This document shows, in pieces, positions 1 through 8,231 of a DNA stretch of 64,000 bases. Location of the stretch: assembly GCA_019634675.1 (NCBI GenBank), contig JAHCAX010000006.1, forward strand, positions 1 to 64,000, written 5' to 3'. Under the pieces are notes generated by a model, which saw only the letters and a list, made by a program, of their open reading frames with translations, ran no database searches and had not been told where the DNA came from. Source of the stretch: Acherontichlamydia pituitae (GTDB lineage: Bacteria; Chlamydiota; Chlamydiia; Chlamydiales; Rhabdochlamydiaceae). Within the stretch, counting starts at the first letter, position 1; each line of letters starts with the position of its first letter. Made by a program: the position numbers and the translations under genes.

Positions 1-10
1 TACAGACGAA

Positions 11-76
11 GTCCTGCCCAAAGCAGGCAGGGCGAAGATAATGATCGATTTAACAAAGTCGCAGCAAATCGAAATT
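11..76. repeat. Intergenic repeat, hairpin plus conserved tail (copy 1)
   Basis: Hairpin CCTGC CCAAA GCAGG at 14-28, then GGGCGAAGATAATGATCGAT and TCGAAATTCA. The hairpin bases differ from those of copy 2 but pairing is kept, which suggests selection on structure or an origin by repeated spread. Confidence 0.6.
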
Positions 77-160
77 CATAAAATCTAAGCGATCGGAGCA
101 TATCACCTTTTCAAGATATTTGACTCTGCAGCATATTTGTATTATGATGCATCCCTAGAT

Positions 161-342
161 ACTCGACTTTGTACATGTTTGGTTCGCATGCCTCGAGATA
201 TTTGGTTTCGAGGGCGTTTATTTAGACGGGAAGGGGTTTTCTAACCCCTTCCCGTCTAAATAAATCGACCAGTTTGGCCCTGGCCAAACGTTCGAGGGCA
301 AATAGACGAGGCAAGTGGATCAAAAAATGTGCAAAGTCGAGT
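161..342. repeat. Long imperfect palindromic element upstream of dnaN
   Basis: The outer ends are inverted copies: ACTCGACTTTG at 161-171 and CAAAGTCGAGT at 332-342. Further matches continue inward (GCCTCG near 190 against CGAGGC near 307). The core is a perfect 22-bp inverted repeat, 217-238 against 243-264, with a 4-base loop. The core alone would form a very stable hairpin. Since it lies just ahead of dnaN it may end upstream transcription or be a non-autonomous mobile element; neither can be shown here. Confidence 0.75.
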
Positions 343-370
343 AGTAACACAAAAGATTGGAGTGCATCCT

Positions 371-1471
371 ATGAAAGTCATCATTCCTCGCCTTGATTTA
401 GTTTCGCTGATTGGAAAAATCCAAAACATCGTCGCCGCAAAGCCCGCCATTCCAATTTTAGCCAACGTCCTAATTGAAGCAGTTGATGATCAGTTGATCA
501 TTAGCGCAACCGATTTGACCGTCAGCATGCGCGCCTATGCAGAAGCTAAAGTTGTTGAAGAAGGGGCGATCACCCTGCCAGCCAGACGCTTTTTTCAACT
601 GATCCGCGAGCTGACATCGCCTACCGTCGAGATCCACTCCTCATCGCCCGATATGGCCTCTATCAATGCCGGCACATCCCACTTCAAAGTCCATGGAATG
701 CATAAGAATGAATTCCCAGCGCTTCCCGATCTCTCGGAAGGTGTCCACCTTTCGTTAACAAGTCCCCTTCTCCGAGAAATGCTTTCAAGGACTGCTTTTG
801 CCGCAGCCCGCGACGACAGCAGACAAGTGCTGAACGGCGTATATTTGCAACAAGCAAACCAAACAGCGACCTTCATTGGAACAGATGGCAAACGCCTTGC
901 GAAAATTCATGTCCCGGTCGATCTTCCTCCGGAGCAGACAGGCTCCTACATCATCCCCCTTAAAGCAGTCGATGAGATGATCAGGATCCTCGACAACAAA
1001 GAGGACCTTGCCAAGCTGACCCTCATGAATGACAAAATCGCGATCGAAGTCGGCCCGGTCACTCTGATCAGCAAGCTCCTTTCCGGTCAATATCCAGACG
1101 TTAGCCGCGTGATCCCGGAGAAAAAAGAAAGCACGATCTCTTTGCACCGAGAGGAGCTAATTACTTTGCTCCGCCAAGTCTCCTTGTTCACACCAGATAA
1201 CAGCAGCTCCGTCCGCTTTACGTTCACGTCCGGCGAGCTCCATCTTTCCGCAGTCAGCGGCGAGATCGGCGAAGGGAAGGTCAACATGCCTGTCAATTAT
1301 GGCGGCGAAAAACTCGATATCGCTTTCAACCCGAACTTCTTCCTCGACATATTGCGCCACAGCAAGGATGAAACGGTCCATTTCAACATTTCCGATTCCT
1401 ATAACCCAGGGTTGATCACAGATTCGACGACGGCTCAATTTGTGATCATGCCGATGCGATTAGAAGCGTAA
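371..1471 (+). CDS. dnaN: DNA polymerase III subunit beta (sliding clamp)
   Basis: Sliding clamp that tethers the replicative polymerase to DNA. The 366-residue length is normal for the family. The chain begins MKVIIPRLDL and shows the clamp pattern: KPAIPILANVL near residue 25, GTDGKRLA in the second domain and the C-terminal ending QFVIMPMRL, which matches the usual clamp terminus. The frame is open from 329, but the ATG at 371 is chosen because GGAG stands 8 bases before it and the family starts here. recF follows after 3 bases, so the two are almost certainly co-transcribed. Established family knowledge makes the call secure. Confidence 0.97.
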   Translation: MKVIIPRLDLVSLIGKIQNIVAAKPAIPILANVLIEAVDDQLIISATDLTVSMRAYAEAKVVEEGAITLPARRFFQLIRELTSPTVEIHSSSPDMASINAGTSHFKVHGMHKNEFPALPDLSEGVHLSLTSPLLREMLSRTAFAAARDDSRQVLNGVYLQQANQTATFIGTDGKRLAKIHVPVDLPPEQTGSYIIPLKAVDEMIRILDNKEDLAKLTLMNDKIAIEVGPVTLISKLLSGQYPDVSRVIPEKKESTISLHREELITLLRQVSLFTPDNSSSVRFTFTSGELHLSAVSGEIGEGKVNMPVNYGGEKLDIAFNPNFFLDILRHSKDETVHFNISDSYNPGLITDSTTAQFVIMPMRLEA

Positions 1472-1474
1472 TCT

Positions 1475-2554
1475 ATGACGTGGCTCCAGCACCTGGTCTT
1501 GCGCAATTTCCGCAATTATGAACAGGTGCAAGCCTCATTCTGCCCTTCCGTAAACCTCATCTATGGGGACAATGGACAAGGAAAAACGAACCTCCTCGAA
1601 GCGATCTATCTGATCAGCACGGGGAGGTCCTTTCGGACAAAACGGCTAAGCGACCTCATCCGAACAGGCGCAAACTATTTTTATATGGAAGCCCACTTTG
1701 CCAAAGATGGAATCTCCCAATGCATTAAGATCTTCTACGATGAGCAGTCCCGCAAAGTTCAATACAACAACACGGTCCATAACAATTTCACATCCCTATT
1801 AGGCACCCTTCCCGGAGTATTGCTCTCTCCGGAAGACCACTCCCTAATGAGCGGTTCTCCAACAGACAGAAGAAAGTTCATCGACCTGCACATCGCCCAG
1901 ATCGATCCCCTCTACGTCTATCATTTGGGACGTTATTTTAGAGCGATGAAACAGAGAAACCATCTGCTTAAAAGCCGCAGCGAAACCACTTTGGCCGCTT
2001 GGGAAATGGCAATGGCGCCGTCCGCAGCCTACCTCATTGAAAAAAGAAAGGAGGCCATCTTACAGCTAGGCTCTCCGATCGGCCAATGGATGGAGCATCT
2101 ATCCCATGGAAAAGACTCTCTGACCGCAAAATACGAATGCAGTTTTTCATTGCGCGATCTGCAAGACGGCAATCTCGTCGAATTTCTCCTGGCGCAATGG
2201 AAAAAAAACCGCGCAAAAGAGATCCATCTCGGTTCGACCCTCTTCGGTCCTCATCGGGACGATCTGGAGATTGCTATTTCTGAAAAAGATGCCAAGAACT
2301 TTTCAAGCGAAGGGCAGAAGCGTTGCGGATCTTCCGCTTTGCGCTTTGCCCAATGGGAACAATTTCATCAGCTGATCGGTTCTAAGCCGCTGCTAGGAAT
2401 CGATGACTTCGGTATCCAGCTCGATCCCGAAAGACAAAAGCTCCTGCAGCAAAAGCTTCCCGAGTTCGGACAGGTCTTTTTAACAACCCCAGTTTTACTG
2501 CAGATCGACACAGCGCGCGCCCTTAGCGTTAATAATGGCCAGCTGTCCGCTTAA
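1475..2554 (+). CDS. recF: DNA replication and repair protein RecF
   Basis: SMC-like ATPase that helps load RecA at single-strand gaps during repair. The 359-residue protein starts MTWLQHLVLRNFRNY, a typical RecF opening. The Walker A motif GDNGQGKTNLLEAIY is at about residues 32-46. SSEGQKR near residue 271 is the signature motif, and LLGIDDFGIQLD near 307 is the Walker B/D-loop region. The usual Walker B is LLLDD, so LLGIDDFG is slightly divergent. The gene lies 3 bases after dnaN, a conserved neighbourhood in many bacteria. It converges on pgi with only 32 bases between the stops and no obvious terminator. Confidence 0.95.
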   Translation: MTWLQHLVLRNFRNYEQVQASFCPSVNLIYGDNGQGKTNLLEAIYLISTGRSFRTKRLSDLIRTGANYFYMEAHFAKDGISQCIKIFYDEQSRKVQYNNTVHNNFTSLLGTLPGVLLSPEDHSLMSGSPTDRRKFIDLHIAQIDPLYVYHLGRYFRAMKQRNHLLKSRSETTLAAWEMAMAPSAAYLIEKRKEAILQLGSPIGQWMEHLSHGKDSLTAKYECSFSLRDLQDGNLVEFLLAQWKKNRAKEIHLGSTLFGPHRDDLEIAISEKDAKNFSSEGQKRCGSSALRFAQWEQFHQLIGSKPLLGIDDFGIQLDPERQKLLQQKLPEFGQVFLTTPVLLQIDTARALSVNNGQLSA

Positions 2555-2586
2555 ACTGTTCATTCACATCTTTTAGCAACTGCGTC

Positions 2587-4173
2587 CTAATCGATGTGGC
2601 GCAAGTAGGCTTGGCCAAGAGGAAAGTTTTTGGGGTCCAGCGACTTTCCTTGCCGTTTTGCTGCGAACTGATCGACGATCTTCAGAGCCAGCTTTTTTCC
2701 AAGCTGGACCCCCTCTTGATCGAACGAGTTGATATTCCAAATGAACCCTTGGAAAGCGACCTTGTGTTCATAATAAGATAAGATGGCCCCCATCACAAAT
2801 GGATCGAGCCGATGGCCAAAGAGGATACGGTTCGGACGATTGCCGGGGAAGAATTGGTTCGGGTTTGCACTTTTCTGTCCGACAGCCAATGCGATCGACT
2901 GGGCAAAGAGGTTGGAGAGGAGCTTTTCCTGGCAGGTCGTACCGCTGTAGACCACATCTTCTTTGTACTGGCTATCTTTGAACCCGATGAACTCAAGAGG
3001 AACAACCGTGGTTCCTTGATGGATCGACTGGTAGAAAGAATGCTGGCCATTCGTTCCCGGTTCCCCCCAAATGATCGGCCCTGTGTCAAAATCAACGTCA
3101 TGCCCCCGCTTATCGATCCTTTTGCCGTTTGACTCCATGTCAAGCTGTTGCAAGTGTGCAGGAAAACGCATGAGCGCTTGGGAATAAGGGATAATGGCAA
3201 CAGTGGGAAGCCCGAGAAAATTGCGGTTCCAAATGCCGAGCAGCGCTGAAAGAAGGGAAAGGTTGCACTTCAAGTCATTCTTCATGGCCATTTTGTCCAT
3301 GGCATTTGCGCCGCGCAAAAACTCAAGGAACCGGTCCATTCCTAACGCAAACGCGAGAGTAACTCCTCCCACCATCGAAGTGACCGAATAACGCCCCCCG
3401 ATATAGTCCCAGATATAAAAGGATGCCAGGTATTGCTGCGGATCATCCATCGGACTGCCTTTGCCAGTCACTGCGACAAAGTGGTTCTTGGGATTAAGCC
3501 CCGCCTTCACAAAGTATTCTTTGGCAAACTGTTCGTTGGTGAGGGTTTCGAGCGTCGAACCTGATTTGGAGACGACGACGACAAGAGTCTTTTCCAAATT
3601 GACTCGATGAAAGATCTGCGCGCCGTCGTCTGGATCGACATTCGATAGGAAATGGACCCTGCGGTTAGGTTTATGATAGGCTTCCAAAGCGATATAGACC
3701 GCTTTGGGGCCAAGCTCCGATCCGCCGATGCCGATTTGCACCAGATCGGTAAATTGTTCTTTCGACTCGACATCATCTAAAAAGGAGCGCAGCTTCTCCA
3801 ATTCTTTATAAGCCAGCTGGGTTGCTGCTTGAGAGGGTTCCGAAGAGATCCTCTGGTCGAAAAAATCTCTCATGGCCGTATGAAGCGCAGGCCTCTTTTC
3901 ACTTTCGAACCCTTCAATGAAGTTGACAACTTGCCCATGCTGCATCGCTTCCATCTTTTTAACAGCCTGCGTCTCTTCTGCAAGGTCCTGCAGCGCGCCG
4001 ATCACATTGTCAGAAACCCGTTCCGTTCCATAAAACAGCTTAAGCTTGGCAGCTTCAGCGATCATCCCATCAATGCGTTTTGGAGTGAGCGAACCCTCTT
4101 CTGTCAAGTCAATCGGGTCCTCTGCTAATTCGTTCAAACGGATCACAGATTTTAAATGCCGAAACGATGTCAT
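2587..4173 (-). CDS. pgi: Glucose-6-phosphate isomerase
   Basis: Interconverts glucose-6-phosphate and fructose-6-phosphate in the cytosol. The protein is about 528 residues, within the normal range. Visible family motifs in order: IGIGGSELGPKAVYIAL (sugar-phosphate binding), VVSKSGSTLETLTNEQF, DYIGGRYSVTSMVGG, QLDMESNGK, GQHSFYQSIHQGT, and the late GVQLGKKLA segment that carries the catalytic lysine. Two ATGs lie 6 bases apart. The second (at 4173, giving MTSFRHLK) is preferred because AGGAG is 7 bases before it but almost touches the first. It is transcribed on its own, converging on recF. Confidence 0.95.
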   Translation of the reverse strand: MTSFRHLKSVIRLNELAEDPIDLTEEGSLTPKRIDGMIAEAAKLKLFYGTERVSDNVIGALQDLAEETQAVKKMEAMQHGQVVNFIEGFESEKRPALHTAMRDFFDQRISSEPSQAATQLAYKELEKLRSFLDDVESKEQFTDLVQIGIGGSELGPKAVYIALEAYHKPNRRVHFLSNVDPDDGAQIFHRVNLEKTLVVVVSKSGSTLETLTNEQFAKEYFVKAGLNPKNHFVAVTGKGSPMDDPQQYLASFYIWDYIGGRYSVTSMVGGVTLAFALGMDRFLEFLRGANAMDKMAMKNDLKCNLSLLSALLGIWNRNFLGLPTVAIIPYSQALMRFPAHLQQLDMESNGKRIDKRGHDVDFDTGPIIWGEPGTNGQHSFYQSIHQGTTVVPLEFIGFKDSQYKEDVVYSGTTCQEKLLSNLFAQSIALAVGQKSANPNQFFPGNRPNRILFGHRLDPFVMGAILSYYEHKVAFQGFIWNINSFDQEGVQLGKKLALKIVDQFAAKRQGKSLDPKNFPLGQAYLRHID

Positions 4174-4363
4174 AATCATTCTCCTAGCGCATATAGATGT
4201 CGATGATGCAGCGCCTAACTCTAAAGTAAAAGATTGCGAAATATCTTCAAAGACCTAAAGCTGAATTTAATATCGGAACAGCTTGAAAAATTAAGAATTT
4301 GACAAGTTGTTTTAGTAGGACAACGATGGCAGAAAGACGCTATCCAAACAAGGATTTTTCCAT

Positions 4364-5437
4364 ATGTGGAAAGAGAATGCTCTCATCCAACGGCTGAGAA
4401 TTCGATTCCCGATCATCCAAGCTCCCATGGCAGGCGTTTCCATGCCGCAGCTAGTTGCCGCAGTATCCAATGCAGGCGGGCTTGGATCGCTAGGAGCAGC
4501 CTACCTTTCCCCACTAGAAATTAAAGAAGCCATCGATGAGATCCGATCGCTTACCGATCAACCGTTTGCTGTCAACCTCTTCGCTCGGGAGCATATCGAA
4601 AATAATGAAACTCAGATCCAAAAAGCCGATCACCACTTGAACAAATACAGAACGATGCTGGGCATCCCTTCTGTTCCATCCACAGCCCACCTACCTAAAC
4701 TTGAATCCCAAATTGAGGTCATCTGCCAAGAAAAGGTTCCCATTTTCAGCTTTACGTTCGGCATCCTAGATGAGCAGATCATGGCTCGGATAAAAAGACA
4801 GGATACTTTTGTGATCGGCACGGCCACAACATTAGATGAGGCGCTCCTCTTGCAAAAGAGCGGCGTCGATGCGGTCGTTGCCCAAGGGTACGAGGCCGGA
4901 GGCCATCGAGGCGCATTCGATAGAACCCGTCCCGATCCTTGCTTGGGGACCCTCGCAATGCTGCCTCAGATTGTTCATGCTTGCAAGATTCCTGTCATCG
5001 CCGCAGGCGGGATCATGACCGGAAAAGGGATTGCTGCAGCAATGGCGCTTGGAGCCCGTGCTGCACAATTAGGCACGGCATTCCTCGCGACACCTGAGAG
5101 CCACGCCTCTGCAACCTACAAACGGGCTTTGCTGCAACTGAAAAACAGAAGAACGATCGTTACCTCCTTGCTAACAGGCAAACCGGCGCGGATGATCGAA
5201 AACGAGTTCACTCGCCAGATGCAAAATGATTCGCCTCAGATCGCCCCGTTCCCCCATCAGCATTTTCTCACAAAAGACATCCGGACAGTGGCTGATAAAC
5301 AGAACCAATTCGAATGGCTCTCGCTTTATGCAGGCCAGGGCTTCCCCCTCGCATCGAACCGTCCCACCGCAGAAATCATCCCTCTTTTAGTGCAGCAAAC
5401 GATCCTAGCGATTCAAAATCTCCATGAGAAAATCTAA
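4364..5437 (+). CDS. Nitronate monooxygenase family FMN protein
   Basis: TIM-barrel flavoprotein of the nitronate monooxygenase (2-nitropropane dioxygenase) family, which oxidises alkyl nitronates. Its biological substrate here is unknown. The 357 residues begin with PIIQAPMAGVS and GGLGSLGAA (FMN site). AQGYEAGGHRGAFD near residue 170 has the His usual for class I enzymes. PVIAAGGIMTGKGIAAAMALGA and AAQLGTAFLATPES form the phosphate-binding part. AAGGA stands 8 bases before the ATG. Some relatives are enoyl-ACP reductases (FabK), so a role in fatty acid synthesis cannot be fully excluded; the EAGGH motif favours nitronate monooxygenase. It stands alone, just upstream of tRNA-Pro. Confidence 0.85.
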   Translation: MWKENALIQRLRIRFPIIQAPMAGVSMPQLVAAVSNAGGLGSLGAAYLSPLEIKEAIDEIRSLTDQPFAVNLFAREHIENNETQIQKADHHLNKYRTMLGIPSVPSTAHLPKLESQIEVICQEKVPIFSFTFGILDEQIMARIKRQDTFVIGTATTLDEALLLQKSGVDAVVAQGYEAGGHRGAFDRTRPDPCLGTLAMLPQIVHACKIPVIAAGGIMTGKGIAAAMALGARAAQLGTAFLATPESHASATYKRALLQLKNRRTIVTSLLTGKPARMIENEFTRQMQNDSPQIAPFPHQHFLTKDIRTVADKQNQFEWLSLYAGQGFPLASNRPTAEIIPLLVQQTILAIQNLHEKI

Positions 5438-5441
5438 GTTC

Positions 5442-5471
5442 TTGTTAAAAATAAGGCTTTTTGTTTAAAAT
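5442..5471 (+). promoter_or_regulatory. Candidate promoter of tRNA-Pro
   Basis: TTGTTA at 5442-5447 and TAAAAT at 5466-5471 are separated by 18 bases and end 14 bases before the tRNA. The same TAAAAT box and spacing appear ahead of the second phosphorylase-like gene. Identified by eye only. Confidence 0.5.
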
Positions 5472-5485
5472 AGCGTCTCGCTAAT

Positions 5486-5560
5486 CGGAGCATAGCGCAG
5501 TTTGGCTAGCGCAACTGCTTTGGGAGCAGTGGGTCGGGGGTTCAAATCCCTCTGCTCCGA
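5486..5560 (+). tRNA. tRNA-Pro (anticodon UGG)
   Basis: A complete 75-base cloverleaf. The acceptor arms CGGAGCA and TGCTCCG pair, followed by discriminator A. The D arm is GCGC..GCGC. The anticodon stem ACTGC/GCAGT holds the loop TTTGGGA, which reads UGG. The T arm GGGGG/CCCTC carries the TTCAAAT loop. CCA is not encoded. Confidence 0.95.
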
Positions 5561-5682
5561 TTGGTTTTTTACCTGCAAACAAGCTCTCTAAAATCGTTTG
5601 CGGCCTTCCCACTACTTATCTCTCTTGATTTCAATCGATTTTCCATGCGATATCTAGGAATATCTTTATACAGGTATCGCCG

Positions 5683-6108
5683 ATGCCCCTCTACAATGCT
5701 TGGAAACCTCTCAACCTCTCGCAACGCCAGGAAATCAAAGCCTGCGCCGAACTCCTCTTAGAACTGGCAAAAAAGCCCCTTTTTTCATTGGATAACGACG
5801 GGAATTTGATGGTCGAGAGATTAACCGATCTGCATAGCTTTTCTAAAAGGCTCTACCAGGAAAATGCTTACCATCCGCTGCTTGACATTAAAAATTATTT
5901 TAATAAGACAATGATCTCCTACGCGGAAAAAGACTATCGGAACACCAGTATCCCATTAGACAGGGCTGTGTCCCTTTTAAACTCCAAGAGCAATCACTCT
6001 CCCTTGCCGCCAACCTTATTAAAGGCCGTGATCGAGCACATTAGAGAAGAGATGAAGCCTGCAGGCTCCCTGTATTTGAAGCTGATCGAAGTGTGCCGGC
6101 ATCAATGA
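5683..6108 (+). CDS. Hypothetical protein, 141 residues
   Basis: No family recognised. The product is a soluble, mostly helical-looking 141-residue protein without signal peptide or membrane segment. The start ATG has a weak ACAGG 9 bases upstream. Its last 68 bases overlap the end of the minus-strand gene at 6041, so the two are convergent overlapping genes. It may share tRNA-Pro read-through transcription. Codon use resembles its neighbours, so it is probably real, but one of the two overlapping ends could be mis-called. Confidence 0.6.
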   Translation: MPLYNAWKPLNLSQRQEIKACAELLLELAKKPLFSLDNDGNLMVERLTDLHSFSKRLYQENAYHPLLDIKNYFNKTMISYAEKDYRNTSIPLDRAVSLLNSKSNHSPLPPTLLKAVIEHIREEMKPAGSLYLKLIEVCRHQ

Positions 6109-7057
6109 TGCTGCCGCCTGCGGCAATAAAGCCCTGGACCATCCGCTTGCCCTGAGGGCTTGTTTGGCCAGGAAAGAGGATCAGCTGGTCTAAACCATCC
6201 CATTCTTCGGTCAAACGCTCTTCGCACACAAGTCGAAACGGATCGCCGGACTGGAGCAAATTTTCAAGCAGCTCATCTAATTCGCTAAAAAACTCAAGAG
6301 TGCAGAAATCATCTTGCGGCAGACATAAGGCCCGGTTAGGCACAGAAGCTGGCGCAGCAATCGGACTATTCGGTCCAATCCAACCAGAAAAAGATCCGCC
6401 CGTTTGCCAGCAGAGTCCCGGCACAGGAAGCGGCGAGCCCCAAACGGCAAGATGGACATGTTCGAAGCGGCGGCGCGAAAACATCAAAGCCGCTTGGGCC
6501 AAACAGTTCGATCCTCTAGCGTCAATCAACGCAAGAGGAGCTAGCCCATCAGGCAAAAAAGAAACGAGACGGTGCAGGTATTGCGCGAACATCTCTGCAG
6601 CATAAAGATCAAGGCGACAAGAAGACCCATCGCCGACGCCCTCTTCCGCAAAGCGATCTGCAACATTTAAGATCCTCTTTGAAAAGTCTGCATCTCCTCG
6701 ATAGATGACCAATCCAAACGTCGCAGCAGAAAATTCCTTCCAGACCTTATTGACGAATTCTTCAATGGCAACAGTATACGAATAAAACGCCGTTTGATCG
6801 TTTAAATCGATGCTCCCTGAGCCAACCCCAAAGTCAATTTCCCAAAGGACCCATTTTCCAGAACAAACAATCTCTCTTGCCATTTCCAAGGAGGAAGACC
6901 AATTGAGGTCATCCTGCGGCCTCGCCTGTAAAGAGACAACTGCAGCATGGGCCCAATCGCTGATCGGCCAATTTCCATCCTGAACCAATGGAAAAAAAGG
7001 AACCGCGTTACGGTAGCAATGCAAATGATCGATAGCAATATCAAGAGGTTCGACCAT
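6041..7057 (-). CDS. Hypothetical protein, 338 residues, coupled to trmB
   Basis: Not recognised. It is a soluble Trp-rich protein of 338 residues, starting MVEPLDIAIDHLHCY, with no clear signal peptide or membrane helix. Its ATG shares one base with the trmB stop codon (TGATG arrangement), so it is very likely translated by coupling with trmB and belongs to the same operon. The middle carries LVIYRGDADFSKRIL and an APLALIDARGSN segment. Its 3' end overlaps the convergent 5683-6108 gene by 68 bases. A role linked to tRNA modification is only a guess from the operon. Confidence 0.75.
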   Translation of the reverse strand: MVEPLDIAIDHLHCYRNAVPFFPLVQDGNWPISDWAHAAVVSLQARPQDDLNWSSSLEMAREIVCSGKWVLWEIDFGVGSGSIDLNDQTAFYSYTVAIEEFVNKVWKEFSAATFGLVIYRGDADFSKRILNVADRFAEEGVGDGSSCRLDLYAAEMFAQYLHRLVSFLPDGLAPLALIDARGSNCLAQAALMFSRRRFEHVHLAVWGSPLPVPGLCWQTGGSFSGWIGPNSPIAAPASVPNRALCLPQDDFCTLEFFSELDELLENLLQSGDPFRLVCEERLTEEWDGLDQLILFPGQTSPQGKRMVQGFIAAGGSIIDAGTLRSASNTGSLQASSLL

Positions 7058-7743
7058 CAGCTCTCCTGTCCATTGACAAATTGCAGATAATGGATGGTTT
7101 TCCCCTTATCGCGCCATAGCTGTCCAAAATAGGAAAAGCCGTAATCAGGCCAATCCGTCACAAAATATGGATGGGGAAATGCAGCCTGAAAATTCTTCTC
7201 ATTTAGAAAAGCGGTGCTAATCCGGTCTGCCCAGATCTCATCATCTGTAGCAACGGTGAGCTTGGCCCCTCTTTCCAAGACTCTTCCCAATTGCTGGATA
7301 AAAGAAGATTGGAATAAGCGGTGCTTGGCATGCTTTCCCTTAGGCCACGGATCGGGAAAATTAATAAAGCAACCGGCAATGCTCTCCCCTTTTAAATAGT
7401 GCTCTGTAAATGGAAGCGCTTCGCCGCTGACAACCAATAAATTAGGAACGTTTTGGTTTTTGAGCTTGGACCAAATTTTACGGACTCGGTCGAACCTCTT
7501 TTCAACAGCAATCCAATTATATTCAGGAAACTGGACCGCCTTCTCAACAACCCAATCGCCATTCCCGCTGCAATATTCAATATAGATGGGAGCCTTGCGG
7601 CCAAAAAGTTCCGGCTCTTCAAATTTCGGCAGGACAAAACTCGAATGCTCAAAATAATGATGCGGGACAAATAGGACGCGGTCAGCTAAGTGGGGCCTTC
7701 GCTCATCCCAGCGGAATGGGGCTTTCAGTTGTTTTGGTTTCAT
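7057..7743 (-). CDS. trmB: tRNA (guanine-N7-)-methyltransferase
   Basis: SAM-dependent enzyme that makes m7G46 in the tRNA variable loop. From the ATG at 7743 (MKPKQLK) the protein is 228 residues, normal for TrmB. Seen in order: YIEYCSGNGDW (SAM motif I; most relatives have EIG.G.G), WIAVEKRFDRVRKI, and the diagnostic INFPDPWPKGKHAKHRL motif with the PDPWPKKRHxKRR-type signature, then TVATDDEIWAD. The frame is open back to 7848, but that extension runs into a repeat element, so the inner start is chosen. The downstream unknown gene overlaps by one base. Confidence 0.93.
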   Translation of the reverse strand: MKPKQLKAPFRWDERRPHLADRVLFVPHHYFEHSSFVLPKFEEPELFGRKAPIYIEYCSGNGDWVVEKAVQFPEYNWIAVEKRFDRVRKIWSKLKNQNVPNLLVVSGEALPFTEHYLKGESIAGCFINFPDPWPKGKHAKHRLFQSSFIQQLGRVLERGAKLTVATDDEIWADRISTAFLNEKNFQAAFPHPYFVTDWPDYGFSYFGQLWRDKGKTIHYLQFVNGQES

Positions 7744-8231
7744 AGGGGCAATATTCTCGCATATTCCAACTTGATATTGCAAGCGACAAGATGAGACCGT
7801 TGCATAATTCAGCGATCTAGAAAAAAAGGTCATTTGAGGCAGTTGCAAAACTCATTTGCCCGGCAAAATCGCACTTTTGAAGCCATTTCCACCCATTCTC
7901 CTTGGCCGACCCACTTGGGGTCGACTGCGAAGGTTCACAGAACCTTCTCGTGTATCCGCGGCCTCAAAATCATCGATTTTTCCGGGCAAAGCAATTTTGC
8001 AACTGCCTCATTTTGATGAGATTTCGATTGCAAAAGAACCCCACATGCGAGACGTTCCATAGGAGGCAAGTGAAAATCAAAAGATCGCAAAATGAACATT
8101 TTTTCGATCGATCAATTATTCAACGGTCTCAAGATATCCGTTGATCAATACTCGGTTAAATTGATAAGCTGAAGTCCAGCTTAAGGTAAATTTTTATTTG
8201 TCATAACGCCAAATGTGGAGACAAAGCGACT
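7744..8231. other. Intergenic region between trmB and exbB-like gene
   Basis: No gene is supported. It contains a MITE-like element (7836-8009) and about 220 bases of otherwise unremarkable sequence leading to the exbB-like gene. Short ORFs here run through the repeat and are not credible. GGAGAC about 12 bases before the next ATG is the likely ribosome binding site. Confidence 0.6.
7836..8009 (-). mobile_element. MITE-like element, copy 1
   Basis: A 174-bp non-coding element with imperfect terminal inverted repeats of about 35 bp: GAGGCAGTTGCAAAACTCAT at the left and the complement of GAGGCAGTTGCAAAATTGCT at the right, both followed by TTGCCCGGxAAAATCG. ATTT flanks both sides, a possible 4-bp target duplication. 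The interior matches the element at 26590-26771 in reverse orientation, including the GACCCCAAGTGGGTCGGCC block. No transposase is encoded. Confidence 0.8.

Larger units (their letters stand above)
1..370. other. Intergenic region upstream of dnaN, filled with repeats
   Basis: No protein gene is supported here. Bases 11-76 carry a copy of a short intergenic repeat (small hairpin, then a conserved tail around GGGCGAAGAT..GATCGATTT) that recurs near 25.4 kb and 28.9 kb. Bases 161-342 form a long imperfect palindrome described separately. The antisense frame at 256-465 is a shadow lying across the palindrome and the dnaN start. Confidence 0.6.

Noticed and set aside
1..370. Replication origin next to dnaN
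   Set aside because: No cluster of DnaA boxes was seen and no dnaA gene lies in the window; the palindrome alone is not evidence for an origin.
7744..7848. N-terminal extension of trmB by 35 residues
   Set aside because: The extension runs into the MITE at 7836 and is not TrmB-like; the Met at 7743 gives a normal-length protein.
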